Positions 13,379 to 27,059 of a stretch of DNA of 64,000 nt are shown in pieces. Made by a program: the position numbers and the translations under genes. The DNA comes from Hydrangea macrophylla (taxonomy: Eukaryota; Streptophyta; Magnoliopsida; Cornales; Hydrangeaceae). The DNA lies in contig CM066985.1 in NCBI GenBank assembly GCA_033977485.1, forward strand, positions 76,265,045 to 76,329,044, given 5' to 3'. A model generated the notes under the pieces. It worked only from the letters and a program-made list of their open reading frames with translations, made no database searches and had not been told where the DNA came from. Within the stretch, counting starts at the first letter, position 1. The number at the start of each line of letters is the position of its first letter.

Positions 13379-15035
13379 CTAACGGAATGCATAACGGATT
13401 CACAGTTCACAAAAAATGCAAAAAAATGACTCTTTAGACACTTAGGCTTGAAAAAACGTAGTTTTGGGGCTTTTGAGTAGCGAAACGGTAAACCGCTTAA
13501 CCAAACACCACGAAACCTTACATGCACCTCAAACATGCCTAAATAAACTTGTGGGAACAAACGGAATGCATATGCATAACCAAACACCACGAAACCTTAC
13601 ACGCACCTCAAACATGCCTAAATAAACTTGCGGGAAATAACAGAATGAATAACGGATTCACGCTTTACAAAAAATGCGAAAAAATGACTCTTTTAGTAAC
13701 TTAGGCTTGAAAAAACATAGTTTTAGGGGTTTTGAGTAGCGAATCGGTAAATTGCTTAACCAAACACCACGAAACCTTACACGCACCTCAAACATGCCTA
13801 AATAAACTTGCGGGAACTAACGGAATGCATAACGGATTCACGGTTCACAAAAAAAGCTAAAAAATGACACTTTAGTCACTTAGGCTTGAAAAAACGTAGT
13901 TTTGGGCTTTTAAGTAGCGAATCGGTAAACCGCTTAACCAAATGCCATGAAACATTTCACGCACCTCAAACATGCCGAAATAAACTTGTGGGAACTAACA
14001 GAATGCATAACGGATTCACGCTGTACAAAAAATGCAAAAAAATGACTCTTTTAGTCACTTAGGCTTGAAAAAACGTAGTTTTGGGGGTTTTGAGTAGCGA
14101 ATCGGTAAACCGCTTAACCAAACATTACGAAACATTACACACACCTCAAACATTCCTAAATAAACTTACTGAAACTAACGGAATGCATAACGAATGCATG
14201 CTTTACAAAAAATGTGAAAAAATGACTCTTAAGTCACTTAGGCTTGAAAAAACGTAGTTTTGGGAGTTTTGAGTAGCCAATCTGTAAACCGCTTAGCCAA
14301 ACACCATGAAAGCATGCACACACCTCAAACATTCCTAAGTAAACTTGTGAGAACTAACGGAATGCATAACGGACTCACGCTTTACAAAAAATGCGAAAAA
14401 ATGACTCTTTTAGTCACTTAGGCTTGAAAAAATGTAGTTTTGGGGCTTTTGAGTAGCGAATCGGTAAACCGCTTAACCAAAAGCCACGAAACCTTACACG
14501 CACCTTAAACATGCCTAAATAAACTTGCGAGTACTAACAGAATGCATAACGGATTCACGATTCACAAAAAATTCAAAAAATGACTCTTTAGTCACTTAGG
14601 CTTGAAAAAATGTAGTTTTTGGGCTTTTGAGTATCAAATCGATAAACCGCATAACCAAACACCCCGAAACTTTACACACACCTCAAACATGCCTAAATAA
14701 ACTTCCGAGAACTAACGGAATGCATAACGGATTCACGGTGTACAAAAAATGCGAAAAAAATGACTCTTTTAGTCACTTAGGCTTGAAAAAACGTAGTTTT
14801 AGGGGTTTTGAGTTGCGAATCGGTAAACCGCTTAACCAAACACCATAAAACCGCACCTCAAACATGCCTAAATAAACTTGCGGGATCTAACGGAATTTAA
14901 AAAATGAATTCACGGTTCACAAAAAATGTGAAAAAATGACTCTTTAGTCACTCAGGCTTTAAAACGTAGTTTTGGGGCTTTTGAGTAGCGAATCGGTAAA
15001 CCGCTTAACCAAACACCACAAAACCGCACCTCAAA
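13379..15035. repeat. 23-monomer HOR, partial copy 3
   Basis: It begins in the same phase as 5069 and 9224 and follows copy 2 closely, including the truncated monomer at 13568. Near 15.03 kb the order breaks. Instead of continuing, the sequence returns to the monomer with CATGCCGAAATAAACTTG, already present near 13974. The copy is thus cut short after about nine monomers and joined to a repeat of its own interior. Confidence 0.75.
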
Positions 15036-16052
15036 CATGCCGAAATAAACTTGTGGGAACTAACAGAATGCATAACGGATTCACGCTGTACAAAAAATGC
15101 AAAAAAATGACTCTTTTAGTCACTTAGGCTTGAAAAAACGTAGTTTTGGGGGTTTTGAGTAGCGAATCGGTAAACCGCTTAACCAAACACCACAAAACAT
15201 TACACACACCTCAAACATTCCTAAATAAACTTACTGAAACTAACGGAATGCATAACGAATTCATGCTTTACAAAAAATGTGAAAAAATGACTCTTAAGTC
15301 ACTTAGGCTTGAAAAAACGTAGTTTTGGGGGTTTTGAGTAGCCAATCTGTAAACCGCTTAGCCAAACACCACGAAAGCATGCACACACCTCAAACATTCC
15401 TAAGTAAACTTGTGAGAACTAACGGAATGCATAACGGACTCACGCTTTACAAAAAATGCGAAAAAATGACTCTTTTACTCACTTAGGCTTGAAAAAACGT
15501 AGTTTTGGGGGTTTTGAGTAGCGAATCGGTAAACCGCTTAACCAAACACCACGAAACATTACACACACCTCAAACATGCCTAAATAAACTTACTGAAACT
15601 AACGGAATGCATAACGGATTCACGCTTTACAAAAAATGTGAAAAAATGACTCTTTAGTCACTTAGGCTTGAAAAAATGTAGTTTTGGGGGTTTTGAGTAG
15701 CCAATCTGTAAACCGCTTAGCCAAACACCACGAAAGCATGCACACATATCAAACATTCCTAATTAAACTTGTGAGAACTAACGGAATGCATAACGGACTC
15801 ACGCTTTACAAAAAATGCGAAAAAATGACTCTTTTAGTCACTTAGGCTTGAAAAAATGTAGTTTTGGGGCTTTTGATTAGCGAATCGGTAAACCGCTTAA
15901 CCAAAAACTACGAAACCTTACACACACCTCAAACATGCCTAAATAAACTTGCGAGTACTAACAGAATGCATAACGGATTCACGATTCACAAAAAATTCAA
16001 AAAATGACTCTTTAGTCACTTAGGCTTGAAAAAACGTAGTTTTGGGGCTTTT
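15036..16052. repeat. Six-monomer back-duplication and transition block
   Basis: Sequence from about 15039 repeats that from about 13974, an offset of about 1065 bp or six monomers, up to roughly 15.48 kb. A further two-monomer duplication of about 360 bp follows: TAAACTTACTGAAAC occurs near 15225 and again near 15585. This block links the 4155 bp HOR domain to the 10-monomer domain. No gene is visible. Confidence 0.65.
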
Positions 16053-17829
16053 GAGTATCAAATCGATAAACCGCATAACCAAACACCCCAAACCATTACA
16101 CACACCTCAAACATGCCTAAATAAACTTCCGAGAACTAACGGAATGCATAACGGATTCACGGTGTACAAAAAATGCAAAAAAATGACTCTTTTAGTCACT
16201 TAGGCTTGAAAAAACGTAGTTTTAGGGGTTTTGAGTTGCGAATCGGTAAACCGCATAACCAAACACCATAAAACCGCACCTCAAACATGCCTAAATAAAC
16301 TTGCGGGATCTAACGGAATTTACAACGAATTCACGGTTCACAAAAAATGTGAAAAAAATGACTCTTTAGTCACTCAGGCTTTAAAACGTAGTTTTGGGGC
16401 TTTTGAGTAGCGAATCGGTAAACCGCTTAACCAAACACCACAAAACCGCACCTCAAACATGCCTAAATAAACTTGCGGGATCTAACGGAATGCATAATGG
16501 ATTCACGGTTCACAAAAAATGTGAAAAATGACTCTTTAGTCACTCAGGCTTTAAAACGTAGTTTTGGGGCTTTTGAGTAGCGAATCGGTAAACCGCTTAA
16601 CCAAACACCACGAAACCTTACATGCACCTCAAACATGCATAAATAAACTTGTGGGAACTAACGGAATGCATAACAGATTCACGCTTTACAAAAAATTCAA
16701 AAAAATGACACTTTAGTCACTTAGGCTTGAAAAAACGTAGTTTTGTGGCTTTTGAGTAGCGAATCGATAAACTGCATAACCAAACACCACGAAACCTTAC
16801 ACGCACCTCAAACATGCCTAAATAAACTTGTGAGAACTAACGGAATGCATAACGGATTCACGGTTTACAAAAAATGCGAAAAAATGACTCTTTTATTCAC
16901 TTAGGCTTGAAAAAACGTAGTTTTAGGGGTTTTGACTAGCTAATAGGTAAACCGCTTAACCAAACACCAAAAAACAATACACGCACCTCAAAAATGCCTA
17001 AATAAACTTCTGGGAACTAACGGAATGCATAACAGATTCACGGTTCACAAAAAATGCGAAAAAATGAATCTTTAGTCACTTGGGCTTGAAAAAACGTAGT
17101 TTTGGGGCTTTTGAGTAGCGAATCGGTAAACCACTCAACCAAAAACCACGAAACCTTACACACACCTCAAACATGCCTAAATAAACTTGCGTGAACTAAC
17201 GGAATGCATAACAGATTCACGGTTTACAAAAATTGCGAAAAAATGACTCTTTTAGTCACATAGGCTTGAAAAAACGTAGTTTTGGGGGTTTTGAGTAGCG
17301 AATCGGTAAACCGCTTAACCAAACACCACGAAACCTTACACACACCTCAAACATGCCTAAATAAACTTGCGGGAACTAACGGAATGCATAACGGATTCAC
17401 GGTTCACAAAAAATGCAAAAAAATGATTCTTTAGTCACTTAGGCTAGAAAAAACGTAGTTTTGGGCTTTTGAGTAGCGAATTGGTAAACCGCTCAACCAA
17501 AAACCACGAAACCTTACACACACCTCAAACACGCCTAAATAAACTTGCGGGAACTAACGGAATGCATAACGGATTCACGGTTTACAAAAATTGCGAAAAA
17601 ATGACTCTTTTAGTCACATAGGCTTGAAAAAACGTAGTTTTGGGGGTTTTGAGTTGCGAATCGGTAAACCGCTTAACCAAACACAACGAAACCTTACACA
17701 CACCTCAAACATGCCTAAATAAACTTACGGGAACTAACGGAATGCATAACGGATTCACGGTTCACAAAAAATACGAAAAAATGAATCTTTAGTCACTTGG
17801 GCTTGAAAAAACGTAGTTTTGGGGCTTTT
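16053..17829. repeat. 10-monomer HOR, copy 1 (1777 bp)
   Basis: The unit is anchored on GAGTATCAAATCGATAAACC at 16053, which returns at 17830. Diagnostic variants repeat 1777 bp later: TTTACAACGAATTC (near 16319 and 18097) and the A-rich CACCAAAAAAC with CCTCAAAAATGCC (near 16960 and 18735). Monomers with CACATAGGC alternate with monomers carrying GAATCTTTAGTCACTTGGGC in this part of the array. Confidence 0.8.
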
Positions 17830-19606
17830 GAGTATCAAATCGATAAACCGCATAACCAAACACCCCAAACCTTTATACACACCTCAAACATGCCTAAATA
17901 AACTTCCGAGAACTAACGGAATGCATAACGGATTCACGGTGTACAAAAAATGCAAAAAAAAGACTCTTTTAGTCACTTAGGCTTGAAAAAACGTAGTTTT
18001 AGGGGTTTTGAGTTGCGAATCGGTAAACCGCATAACCAAACACCATAAAACCGCACCTCAAACATGCCTAAATAAACTTTCGGGATCTAACGGAATTTAC
18101 AACGAATTCACGGTTCACAAAAAATGTGAAAAAATGACTCTTTAGTCACTCAGGCTTTAAAACGTAGTTTTGGGGCTTTTGAGTAGCGAATCGGTAAACC
18201 GCTTAACCAAACACCACAAAACCGCACCTCAAACATGCCTAAATAAACTTGCGGGATCTAACGGAATGCATAATGGATTCACGGTTCACAAAAAATGTGA
18301 AAAATGACTCTTTAGTCACTCAGGCTTTAAAACGTAGTTTTGGGGCTTTTGAGTAGCGAATCGGTAAACCGCTTAACCAAACACCACGAAACCTTACATG
18401 CACCTCAAACATGCATAAATAAACTTGTGGGAACTAACAGAATGCATAACAGATTCACGCTTTACAAAAAATTCAAAAAAATGACACTTTAGTCACTTAG
18501 GCTTGAAAAAACGTAGTTTTGTGGCTTTTGAGTAGCGAATCGATAAACTGCATAACCAAACACCACGAAACCTTACACGCACCTCAAACATGCCTAAATA
18601 AACTTGTGAGAACTAACGGAATGCATAACGGATTCACGGTTTACAAAAAATGCGAAAAAATGACTCTTTTATTCACTTAGGCTTGAAAAAACGTAGTTTT
18701 AGGGGTTTTGACTAGCTAATAGGTAAACCGCTTAACCAAACACCAAAAAACCATACACGCACCTCAAAAATGCCTAAAAAACTTCTGGGAACTAACGGAA
18801 TGCATAACAGATTCACGGTTCACAAAAAATGCGAAAAAATGAATCTTTAGTCACTTGGGCTTGAAAAAACGTAGTTTTGGGGCTTTTGAGTAGCGAATCG
18901 GTAAACCGCTCAACCAAAAACCACGAAACCTTACACACACCTCAAACATGCCTAAATAAACTTGCGTGAACTAACGGAATGCATAACAGATTCACGGTTT
19001 ACAAAAATTGCGAAAAAATGACTCTTTTAGTCACATAGGCTTGAAAAAACGTAGTTTTGGGGGTTTTGAGTAGCGAATCGGTAAACCGCTTAACCAAACA
19101 CCACGAAACCTTACACACACCTCAAACATGCCTAAATAAACTTGCGGGAACTAACGGAATGCATAACGGATTCACGGTTCACAAAAAATGCAAAAAAATG
19201 ATTCTTTAGTCACTTAGGCTAGAAAAAACGTAGTTTTGGGCTTTTGAGTAGCGAATTGGTAAACCGCTTAACCAAAAACCACGAAACCTTACACACACCT
19301 CAAACACGCCTAAATAAACTTGCGGGAACTAACGGAATGCATAACGGATTCACGGTTTACAAAAATTGCGAAAAAATGACTCTTTTAGTCACATAGGCTT
19401 GAAAAAACGTAGTTTTGGGGGTTTTGAGTTGCGAATCGGTAAACCGCTTAACCAAACACAACGAAACCTTACACACACCTCAAACATGCCTAAATAAACT
19501 TGCGGGAACTAACGGAATGCATAACGGATTCACGGTTCACAAAAAATACGAAAAAATGAATCTTTAGTCACTTGGGCTTGAAAAATCGTAGTTTTGGGAC
19601 TTTTGA
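17830..19606. repeat. 10-monomer HOR, copy 2 (about 1777 bp)
   Basis: Second copy of the 1777 bp unit, matching copy 1 through about 19.6 kb. There GAGTAGCGAATCGG replaces the expected GAGTATCAAATCG and the order changes. One small deletion is visible (CCTAAAAAACTT for CCTAAATAAACTT near 18774). Confidence 0.78.
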
Positions 19607-19680
19607 GTAGCGAATCGGTAAACCGCTCAACCAAAAACCACGAAACCTTACACAGACCTCAAACATGCCTAAATAAACTT

Positions 19681-22600
19681 GCGGGATCTAACGGAATGCA
19701 TAACGGATTCACGGTTCACAAAAAATGTGAAAAATGACTCTTTAGTCACTCAGGCTTTAAAACGTAGTTTTGGGGCTTTTGAGTAGCGAATCGGTAAACC
19801 GCTTAACCAAACACCACGAAACCTTCCATGCACCTCAAACATGCATAAATAAACTTGTGGGAACTAACGGAATGCATAACAGATTCACGCTTTACAAAAA
19901 ATTCAAAAAAATGACACTTTAGTAACTTAGGCTTGAAAAAACGTAGTTTTGTGGCTTTTGAGTAACGAATCGATAAACCGCATAACCAAACACCCCGAAA
20001 CTTTACACACACCTCAAACATGCCTAAATAAACTTCCGAGAACTAACGGAATGCATAACGGATTCACGGTGTACAAAAAATGCGAAAAAAATGACTCTTT
20101 TAGTCACTTAGGCTTGAAAAAACGTAGTTTTAGGGGTTTTGAGTAGCGAATCGGTAAACCGCTTAACCAAACACCATAAAACCGCACCTCAAATATGCCT
20201 AAATAAACTTGCGGGATCTAACGGAATTTATAACGAATTCACGGTTCACAAAAAATGTGAAAAAATGACTCTTTAGTCACTCAGGCTTTAAAATGTAGTT
20301 TTGGGGCTTTTGAGTAGCGAATCGGTAAACCGCTTAACCAAACACCACAAAACCGCACCTCAAACATGCCTAAATAAACTTGCGGGATCTAACGGAATGC
20401 ATAATGGATTCACAGTTCACAAAAAATGCGAAAAATGACTCTTTAGTCACTCAGGCTTTAAAACGTAGTTTTGGGGGTTTTGAGTAGCGAATCGGTAAAC
20501 CGCTCAACCAAAAACCACGAAACCTTACACACACCTCAAGCATGCCTAAATAAACTTGCGGGAACTAACGGAATGCATAACGGATTCACGGTTTACAAAA
20601 ATTGCGAAAAAATGACTCTTTTAGTCACATAGGCTTGAAAAAACGTAGTTTTGGGGGTTTTGAGTAGCGAATCGGTAAACCGCTTAACCAACCACCACGA
20701 AACCTTACACACACCTCAAACATGCCTAAATAAACTTGCAGGAACTAACGGAATGCATAACGGATTCACGGTTCACAAAAAATGCGAAAAAATGACTCTT
20801 TAGTCACTTAGGCTTGAAAAAACGTAGTTTTGGGGCTTTTGAGTAGCGAATCGGTAAACCGCTCAACCAAAAACCACAAAACATTACACACACCTCAAAC
20901 ACGCCTAAATAAACTTGCGGGAACTAACGGAATGCATAACGGATTCACGGTTTACAAAAATTGTGAAAAAATGACTCTTTTAGTCACATAGGCTTGAAAA
21001 AACGTAGTTTTGGGGGTTTTGAGTAGCGAATCGGTAAACCGCTTAACCAAACACCACGAAACATTACACACACCTCAAACATGCCTAAATAAACTTGCGG
21101 GAACTAACGGAATGCATAACGGATTCACGGTTCACAAAAAATACGAAAAAATGAATCTTTAGTCACTTGGGCTTGAAAAAACGTAGTTTTGGGGCTTTTG
21201 AGTAGCGAATCGGTAAACCGCTCAACCAAAAACCACGAAACCTTACACACACCTCAAACATGCCTAAATAAACTTGCGGGAACTAACGGAATGCATAACG
21301 GATTCACGGTTTACAAAAATTGCGAAAAAATGACTCTTTTAGTCACATAGGCTTGAAAAAACGTAGTTTTGGGGGTTTTGAGTAGTGAATCGGTAAACCG
21401 CTTAAGCAAACACAACGAAACCTTACACACACCTCAAACATGCCTAAAAAAACTTTCGGGAACTAACGGAATGCATAACGGATTCACGGTTCACAAAAAA
21501 TACGAAAAAATGAATATTTAGTCACTTGGGCTTGAAAAAACGTAGTATTGGGGCTTTTGAGTAGCGAATCGGTAAACCGCTCAACCAAAAACCACGAAAC
21601 CTTACACACACCTCAAACATGCCTAAATAAACTTGCGGGATCTAACGGAATGCATAACGGATTCACGGTTCACAAAAAATGTGAAAAATGACTCTTTTAG
21701 TCACATAGGCTTGAAAAATCGTAGTTTTGGGGGTTTTGAGTAGCAAATCGATAAACCACATTACCAAACACTACAAAACCTTACACACACCTCAAACATG
21801 CCTAAATAAACTTGCAGGAACTAACGGAATGCATAACGGATTCACGGTTCACAAAAAATGCGAAAAAATGACTCTTTAGTCACTTAGGCTTGAAAAAACG
21901 TAGTTTTGGGGCTTTTGAGTAGCGAATCGGTAAACCGCTCAACCAAAAACCACAAAACATTACACACACCTCAAACACGCCTAAATAAACTTGCGGGAAC
22001 TAACGGAATGCATAACGGATTCACGGTTTACAAAAATTGTGAAAAAATGACTCTTTTAGTCACATAGGCTTGAAAAAACGTAGTTTTGGGGGTTTTGAGT
22101 AGCGAATCGGTAAACCGCTTAACCAAACACCACGAAACATTACACACACCTCAAACATGCCTAAATAAACTTGCGGGAACTAACGGAATGCATAACGGAT
22201 TCACGGTTCACAAAAAATACGAAAAAATGAATCTTTAGTCACTTGGGCTTGAAAAAACGTAGTTTTGGGGCTTTTGAGTAGCGAATCGGTAAACCGCTCA
22301 ACCAAAAACCACGAAACCTTACACACACCTCAAACATGCCTAAATAAACTTGCGGGAACTAACGGAATGCATAACGTATTCACGGTTTACAAAAATTGCG
22401 AAAAAATGACTCTTTTAGTCACATAGGCTTGAAAAAACGTAGTTTTGGGGGTTTTGAGTAGTGAATCGGTAAACCGCTTAAGCAAACACAACGAAACCTT
22501 ACACACACCTCAAACATGCCTAAAAAAACTTGCGGGAACTAACGGAATGCATATCGGATTCACGATTCACAAAAAATACGAAAAAATGAATCTTTAGTCA

Positions 22601-22710
22601 CTTGGGCTTGAAAAAACGTAGTATTGGGGCTTTTGAGTAGCGAATCGGTAAACCGCTCAACCAAAAACCACGAAACCTTACACACACCTCAAACATGCCT
22701 AAATAAACTT
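19681..22710. repeat. 17-monomer repeat unit (3030 bp) with internal 6-monomer duplication
   Basis: The unit is anchored on GCGGGATCTAACGGAATGC at 19681 and again at 22711. A linked set of variants (CCTTCCATGCACC, GCATAAATAAAC, GACACTTTAGTAAC and CCCCGAAACTTTAC) recurs exactly 3030 bp later. Inside the unit a six-monomer block is duplicated: CTCAACCAAAAACCACAAAAC with CAAACACGCC occurs near 20870 and again near 21947, 1077 bp apart. Confidence 0.78.
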
Positions 22711-24308
22711 GCGGGATCTAACGGAATGCATAACGGATTCACGGTTCACAAAAAATGTGAAAAATGACTCTTTAGTCACTCAGGCTTTAAAACGTAGTTT
22801 TGGGGCTTTTGAGTAGCGAATCGGTAAACCGCTTAACCAAACACCACGAAACCTTCCATGCACCTCAAACATGCATAAATAAACTTGTGGGAACTAACGG
22901 AATGCCTAACAGATTCACGCTTTACAAAAAATTCAAAAAAATGACACTTTAGTAACTTAGGCTTGAAAAAACGTAGTTTTGTGGCTTTTGAGTAGCGAAT
23001 CGATAAACCGCATAACCAAACACCCCGAAACTTTACACACACCTCAAACATACCTAAATAAACTTCCGAGAACGAACGGAATGCATAACGGATTCACGGT
23101 GTACAAAAAATGCGAAAAAAATGACTCTTTTAGTCACTTAGGCTTGAAAAAACGTAGTTTTAGGGGTTTTGAGTAGCGAATCGGTAAACCGCTTAACCAA
23201 ACACCATAAAACCGCACCTCAAACATGCCTAAATAAACTTGCGAGATCTAACGGAATTTATAACGAATTCACGGTTCACAAAAAATGTGAAAAAATGACA
23301 CTTTAGTCACTCAGGCTTTAAAATCTAGTTTTGGGGCTTTTGAGTAGCGAATCGGTAAACCGCTTAACCAAACACCACAAAATCGCACCTCAAACATGCC
23401 TAAATAAACTTGCGGGATCTAACAGAATGCATAATGGATTCACAGTTCACAAAAAATGCGAAAAAATGACTCTTTAGTCACTTAGGCTTGAAAAAACGTA
23501 GTTTTGGGGCTTTTGAGTAGCGAATCGGTAAACCGCTCAACCAAAAACCACAAAACCTTACACACACCTCAAACATGCCTAAATAAACTTGCGGAAACTA
23601 ACAGAATGCATAACGGATTCACGGTTTACAAAAATTGCGAAAAAATGACTCTTTTAGTCACATAGGCTTGAAAAAACGTAGTTTTGGGGGTTTTGAGTAG
23701 CGAATCGGTAAACCGCTTAACCAAACACCACGAAACCTTACACACACCTCAAACATACCTAAAAAAACTTGCAGGAACTAATGGAATGCATAACGGATTC
23801 ACGGTTCACAAAAAATGCGAAAAAATGACTCTTTAGTCACTTAGGCTTGAAAAAACGTAGTTTTGGGGCTTTTGAGTAGCAAACCGGTAAACCGCTCAAC
23901 CAAAAACCACAAAACCTTACACACACCTCAAACACGCCTAAATAAACTTGCGGGAACTAACGGAATGCATAACGGATTCACGGTTTACAAAAATTGCAAA
24001 AAAATGACTCTTTTAGTCACATAGGCTTGAAAAAACGTAGTTTTGGGGGTTTTGAGTAGCGAATCGGTAAACCGCTTAACCAAACACCACGAAACATTAC
24101 ACACACCTCAAACATGCCTAAATAAACTTGCGGGAACTAACGGAATGCATAACGGATTCACGGTTCACAAAAAATACGAAAAAATGAATCTTTAGTCACT
24201 TGGGCTTGAAAAAACGTAGTTTTGGGGCTTTGGAGTAGCGAATCGGTAAACCGCTCAACCAAAAACCACGAAACCTTACACACACCTCAAACATGCCTAA
24301 ATAAACTT
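22711..24308. repeat. Shortened copy of the 17-monomer unit (1598 bp)
   Basis: It starts in the same phase as 19681 and carries the same linked variants through about 24.3 kb, where the GCGGGATCTAACGG anchor returns at 24309. It is 1432 bp shorter, which is eight monomers, and lacks the internal six-monomer duplication of its neighbour. It may represent the state before that duplication or a later loss. Confidence 0.7.
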
Positions 24309-27059
24309 GCGGGATCTAACGGAATGCATAACGGATTCACGGTTCACAAAAAATGTGAAAAATGACTCTTTAGTCACTCAGGCTTTAAAACGTAGTTTTG
24401 GGGCTTTTGAGTAGCGAATCGGTAAACCGCTTAACCAAACACCACAAAACCTTACATGCACCTCAAACATGCATAAATAAACTTGTGGGAACTAACGGAA
24501 TGCATAACAGATTCACGCTTTACAAAATATTCAAAAAAATGACACTTTAGTCACTTAGGCTTGAAAAAACGTAGTATTATGGTTTTTGAGTAGCGAATCG
24601 ATAAACCGCATAACCAAACACCATGAAACCTTACACGCACCTCAAACATGCCTAAATAAACTTGTGGGAACTAACGGAATGCATAACGGTTTCACGCTTT
24701 ACAAAAAATGCAAAAAAATGACTCTTTAGTCACATAGGCTTGAAAAAACGTAGTTTTGGGGGTTTTGAGTAGCAAATCGATAAACCACATTACCAAACAC
24801 TACAAAACCTTACACGTACCTCAAACATGCCTAAATAAACTTGCGGGAACTAACGGAATGCATAACGGATTCACGGTTTACAAAAAATGCGAAAAAATGA
24901 CTCTTTTAGTCACTTTGGCTTGAAAAAACGTAGTTTTAGGGGTTTTGACTAGCGAATCGGTACACCGCTTAACCAAACACCAAAAAACCATAAACGCACC
25001 TCAAACATGCCTAAATAAACTTCTGGGAACTAACGGAATGCATAACGGATTCACGGTTCACAAAAAATACGAAAAAATGAATCTTTAGTCACTTGGGCTT
25101 GAAAAAACGTAGTTTTGGGGCTTTTGAGTAGCGAATCGGTAAACCGCTCAACCAAAAACCACGAAACCTTACACACACCTCAAACATGACTAAATAAAAT
25201 TGCAGGAACTAACGGAATGCATAACGGATTCACGGTTTACAAAAATTGCGAAAAAATTACTCTTTTAGTCACATAGGCTTGAAAAAATGTAGTTTTGGGG
25301 ATTTTGAGTAGCGAATAGGTAAACCGCTTAACCAAACACCACGAAACCTTACACATACCTCAAACATGCCTAAATAAACTTGCGGGAACTAACGGAATGC
25401 ATAACGGATTCATGGTTCACAAAAAATGCAAAAAAATGACTCTTTAGTCACTTAGGTTTGAAAAAACGTAGTTTTGGGGCTTTTGAGTAGCGAAACGGTA
25501 ATCCGCTTAACCAAACACCACGAAACATTACATGCACCTCAAACATGCCTAAATAAACTTGTGGGAACTAACGGAATGCATATGCATAACCAAACACCAC
25601 AAAACATTACACGCACCTCAAACATGCCTAAATAAACTTGGGGGAACTAACAGAATGAATAACGGATTCACGGTTTACAAAAAATGCGAAAAAATGACTC
25701 TTTTAGTTACTTAGGCTTGAAAAAACGTAGTTTTAGGGGTTTTGAGTAGCGAATTGGTAAATCGCTTAACCAAACACCACGAAACCTTACACGCACCTCA
25801 AACATGCCTAAATAAACTTGCGGGAACTAACGGAATACATAACGGATTCACGGTTCACAAAAAATGCGAAAAATGACACTTTAGTCACTTAGGCTTGAAA
25901 AAACGTAGTTTTGGGGCTTTTGAGTAGCGAATCGGTAAACCGTTTAACCAAATGCCATGAAACATTACACGCACCTCAAACATGCCGAAATAAACTTGTG
26001 GGAACTAACAGAATTCATAACGGATTCACACTGTACAAAAAATGCAAAAAAATGACTCTTTTAGTCACTTAGGCTTGAAAAAACGTAATTTTGGGGGTTT
26101 TGATTAGCGAATCGGTAAACCGCTTAACCAAACACCACGAAACATTACACACACCTCAAACATGCCTAAATAAACTTACTGAAACCAATGGAATGCATAA
26201 CGGATTCGCGCTTTACAGAAAATGTGAAAAAATGACTCTTTAGTCACTTAGGCTTTAAAAAACGTAGTTTTGTGTGTTTTGAGTAGCCAATCGGTAAACC
26301 GCTTAGCCAAACACCACGAAACCATGCACACACCTCAAACATTCCTAAGTAAACATGTGAGAACTAACGGAATGCATAACAGACTCACGCTTTACAAAAA
26401 ATGCGAAAAAATGACTCTTTTAGTCACTTAGGCTTGAAAAAACGTAGTTTTGGGGCTTTAGAGTAGCGAATCGGTAAACCGCTTAACCAAAAGCCACAAA
26501 ACCTTACACGCACCTCAAACATGCCTAAATAAACTTGCGAGTACTAACAGAATGCATAACAGATTCACGATTCACAAAAAATTCAAAAAATGACTCTTTA
26601 GTCACTTAGGCTTGAAAAAACGTAGTTTTGGGGCTTTTGAGTATCAAATCGATAAACCGCATAACCAAACACCCCAAAACTTTACACACACCTCAAAAAT
26701 TCCTAAATAAACTTCCGAGAACTAACGGAATGCATAACGGATTCACGGTGTACAAAAAATGCGAAAAAATGACTCTTTTAGTCACTTAGGCTTGAAAAAA
26801 CGTAATTTTAGGGGTTTTGAGTAGCGAATCGGTAAACCGCTTAACCAAACACCATAAAACCGCACCTCAAACATGCCTAAATAAACTTGTGGGATCTAAC
26901 GGAATTTATAACGAATTCACGGTTCACAAAAAATGTGAAAAAATGACTCTTTAGTCACTCAGGCTTTAAAACGTAGTTTTGGGGTTTTTGAGTAGCGAAT
27001 CGGTAAACCGCTTAACCAAACACCACAAAACCGCACCTCAAACATGCCTAAATAAACTT
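24309..27059. repeat. 2751 bp HOR, copy 1
   Basis: The unit is anchored on GCGGGATCTAACGGAATGC at 24309, 27060 and 29811, exactly 2751 bp apart. It contains the truncated monomer at 25578, matched at 28329. This explains why the unit is not a whole number of 179 bp monomers: it is about 15 monomers plus an ~80 bp remnant. Other private markers at the same offset are CACCAAAAAAC near 24980 and 27731 and GCATTACCAAACACTAC near 24788 and 27538. Confidence 0.83.
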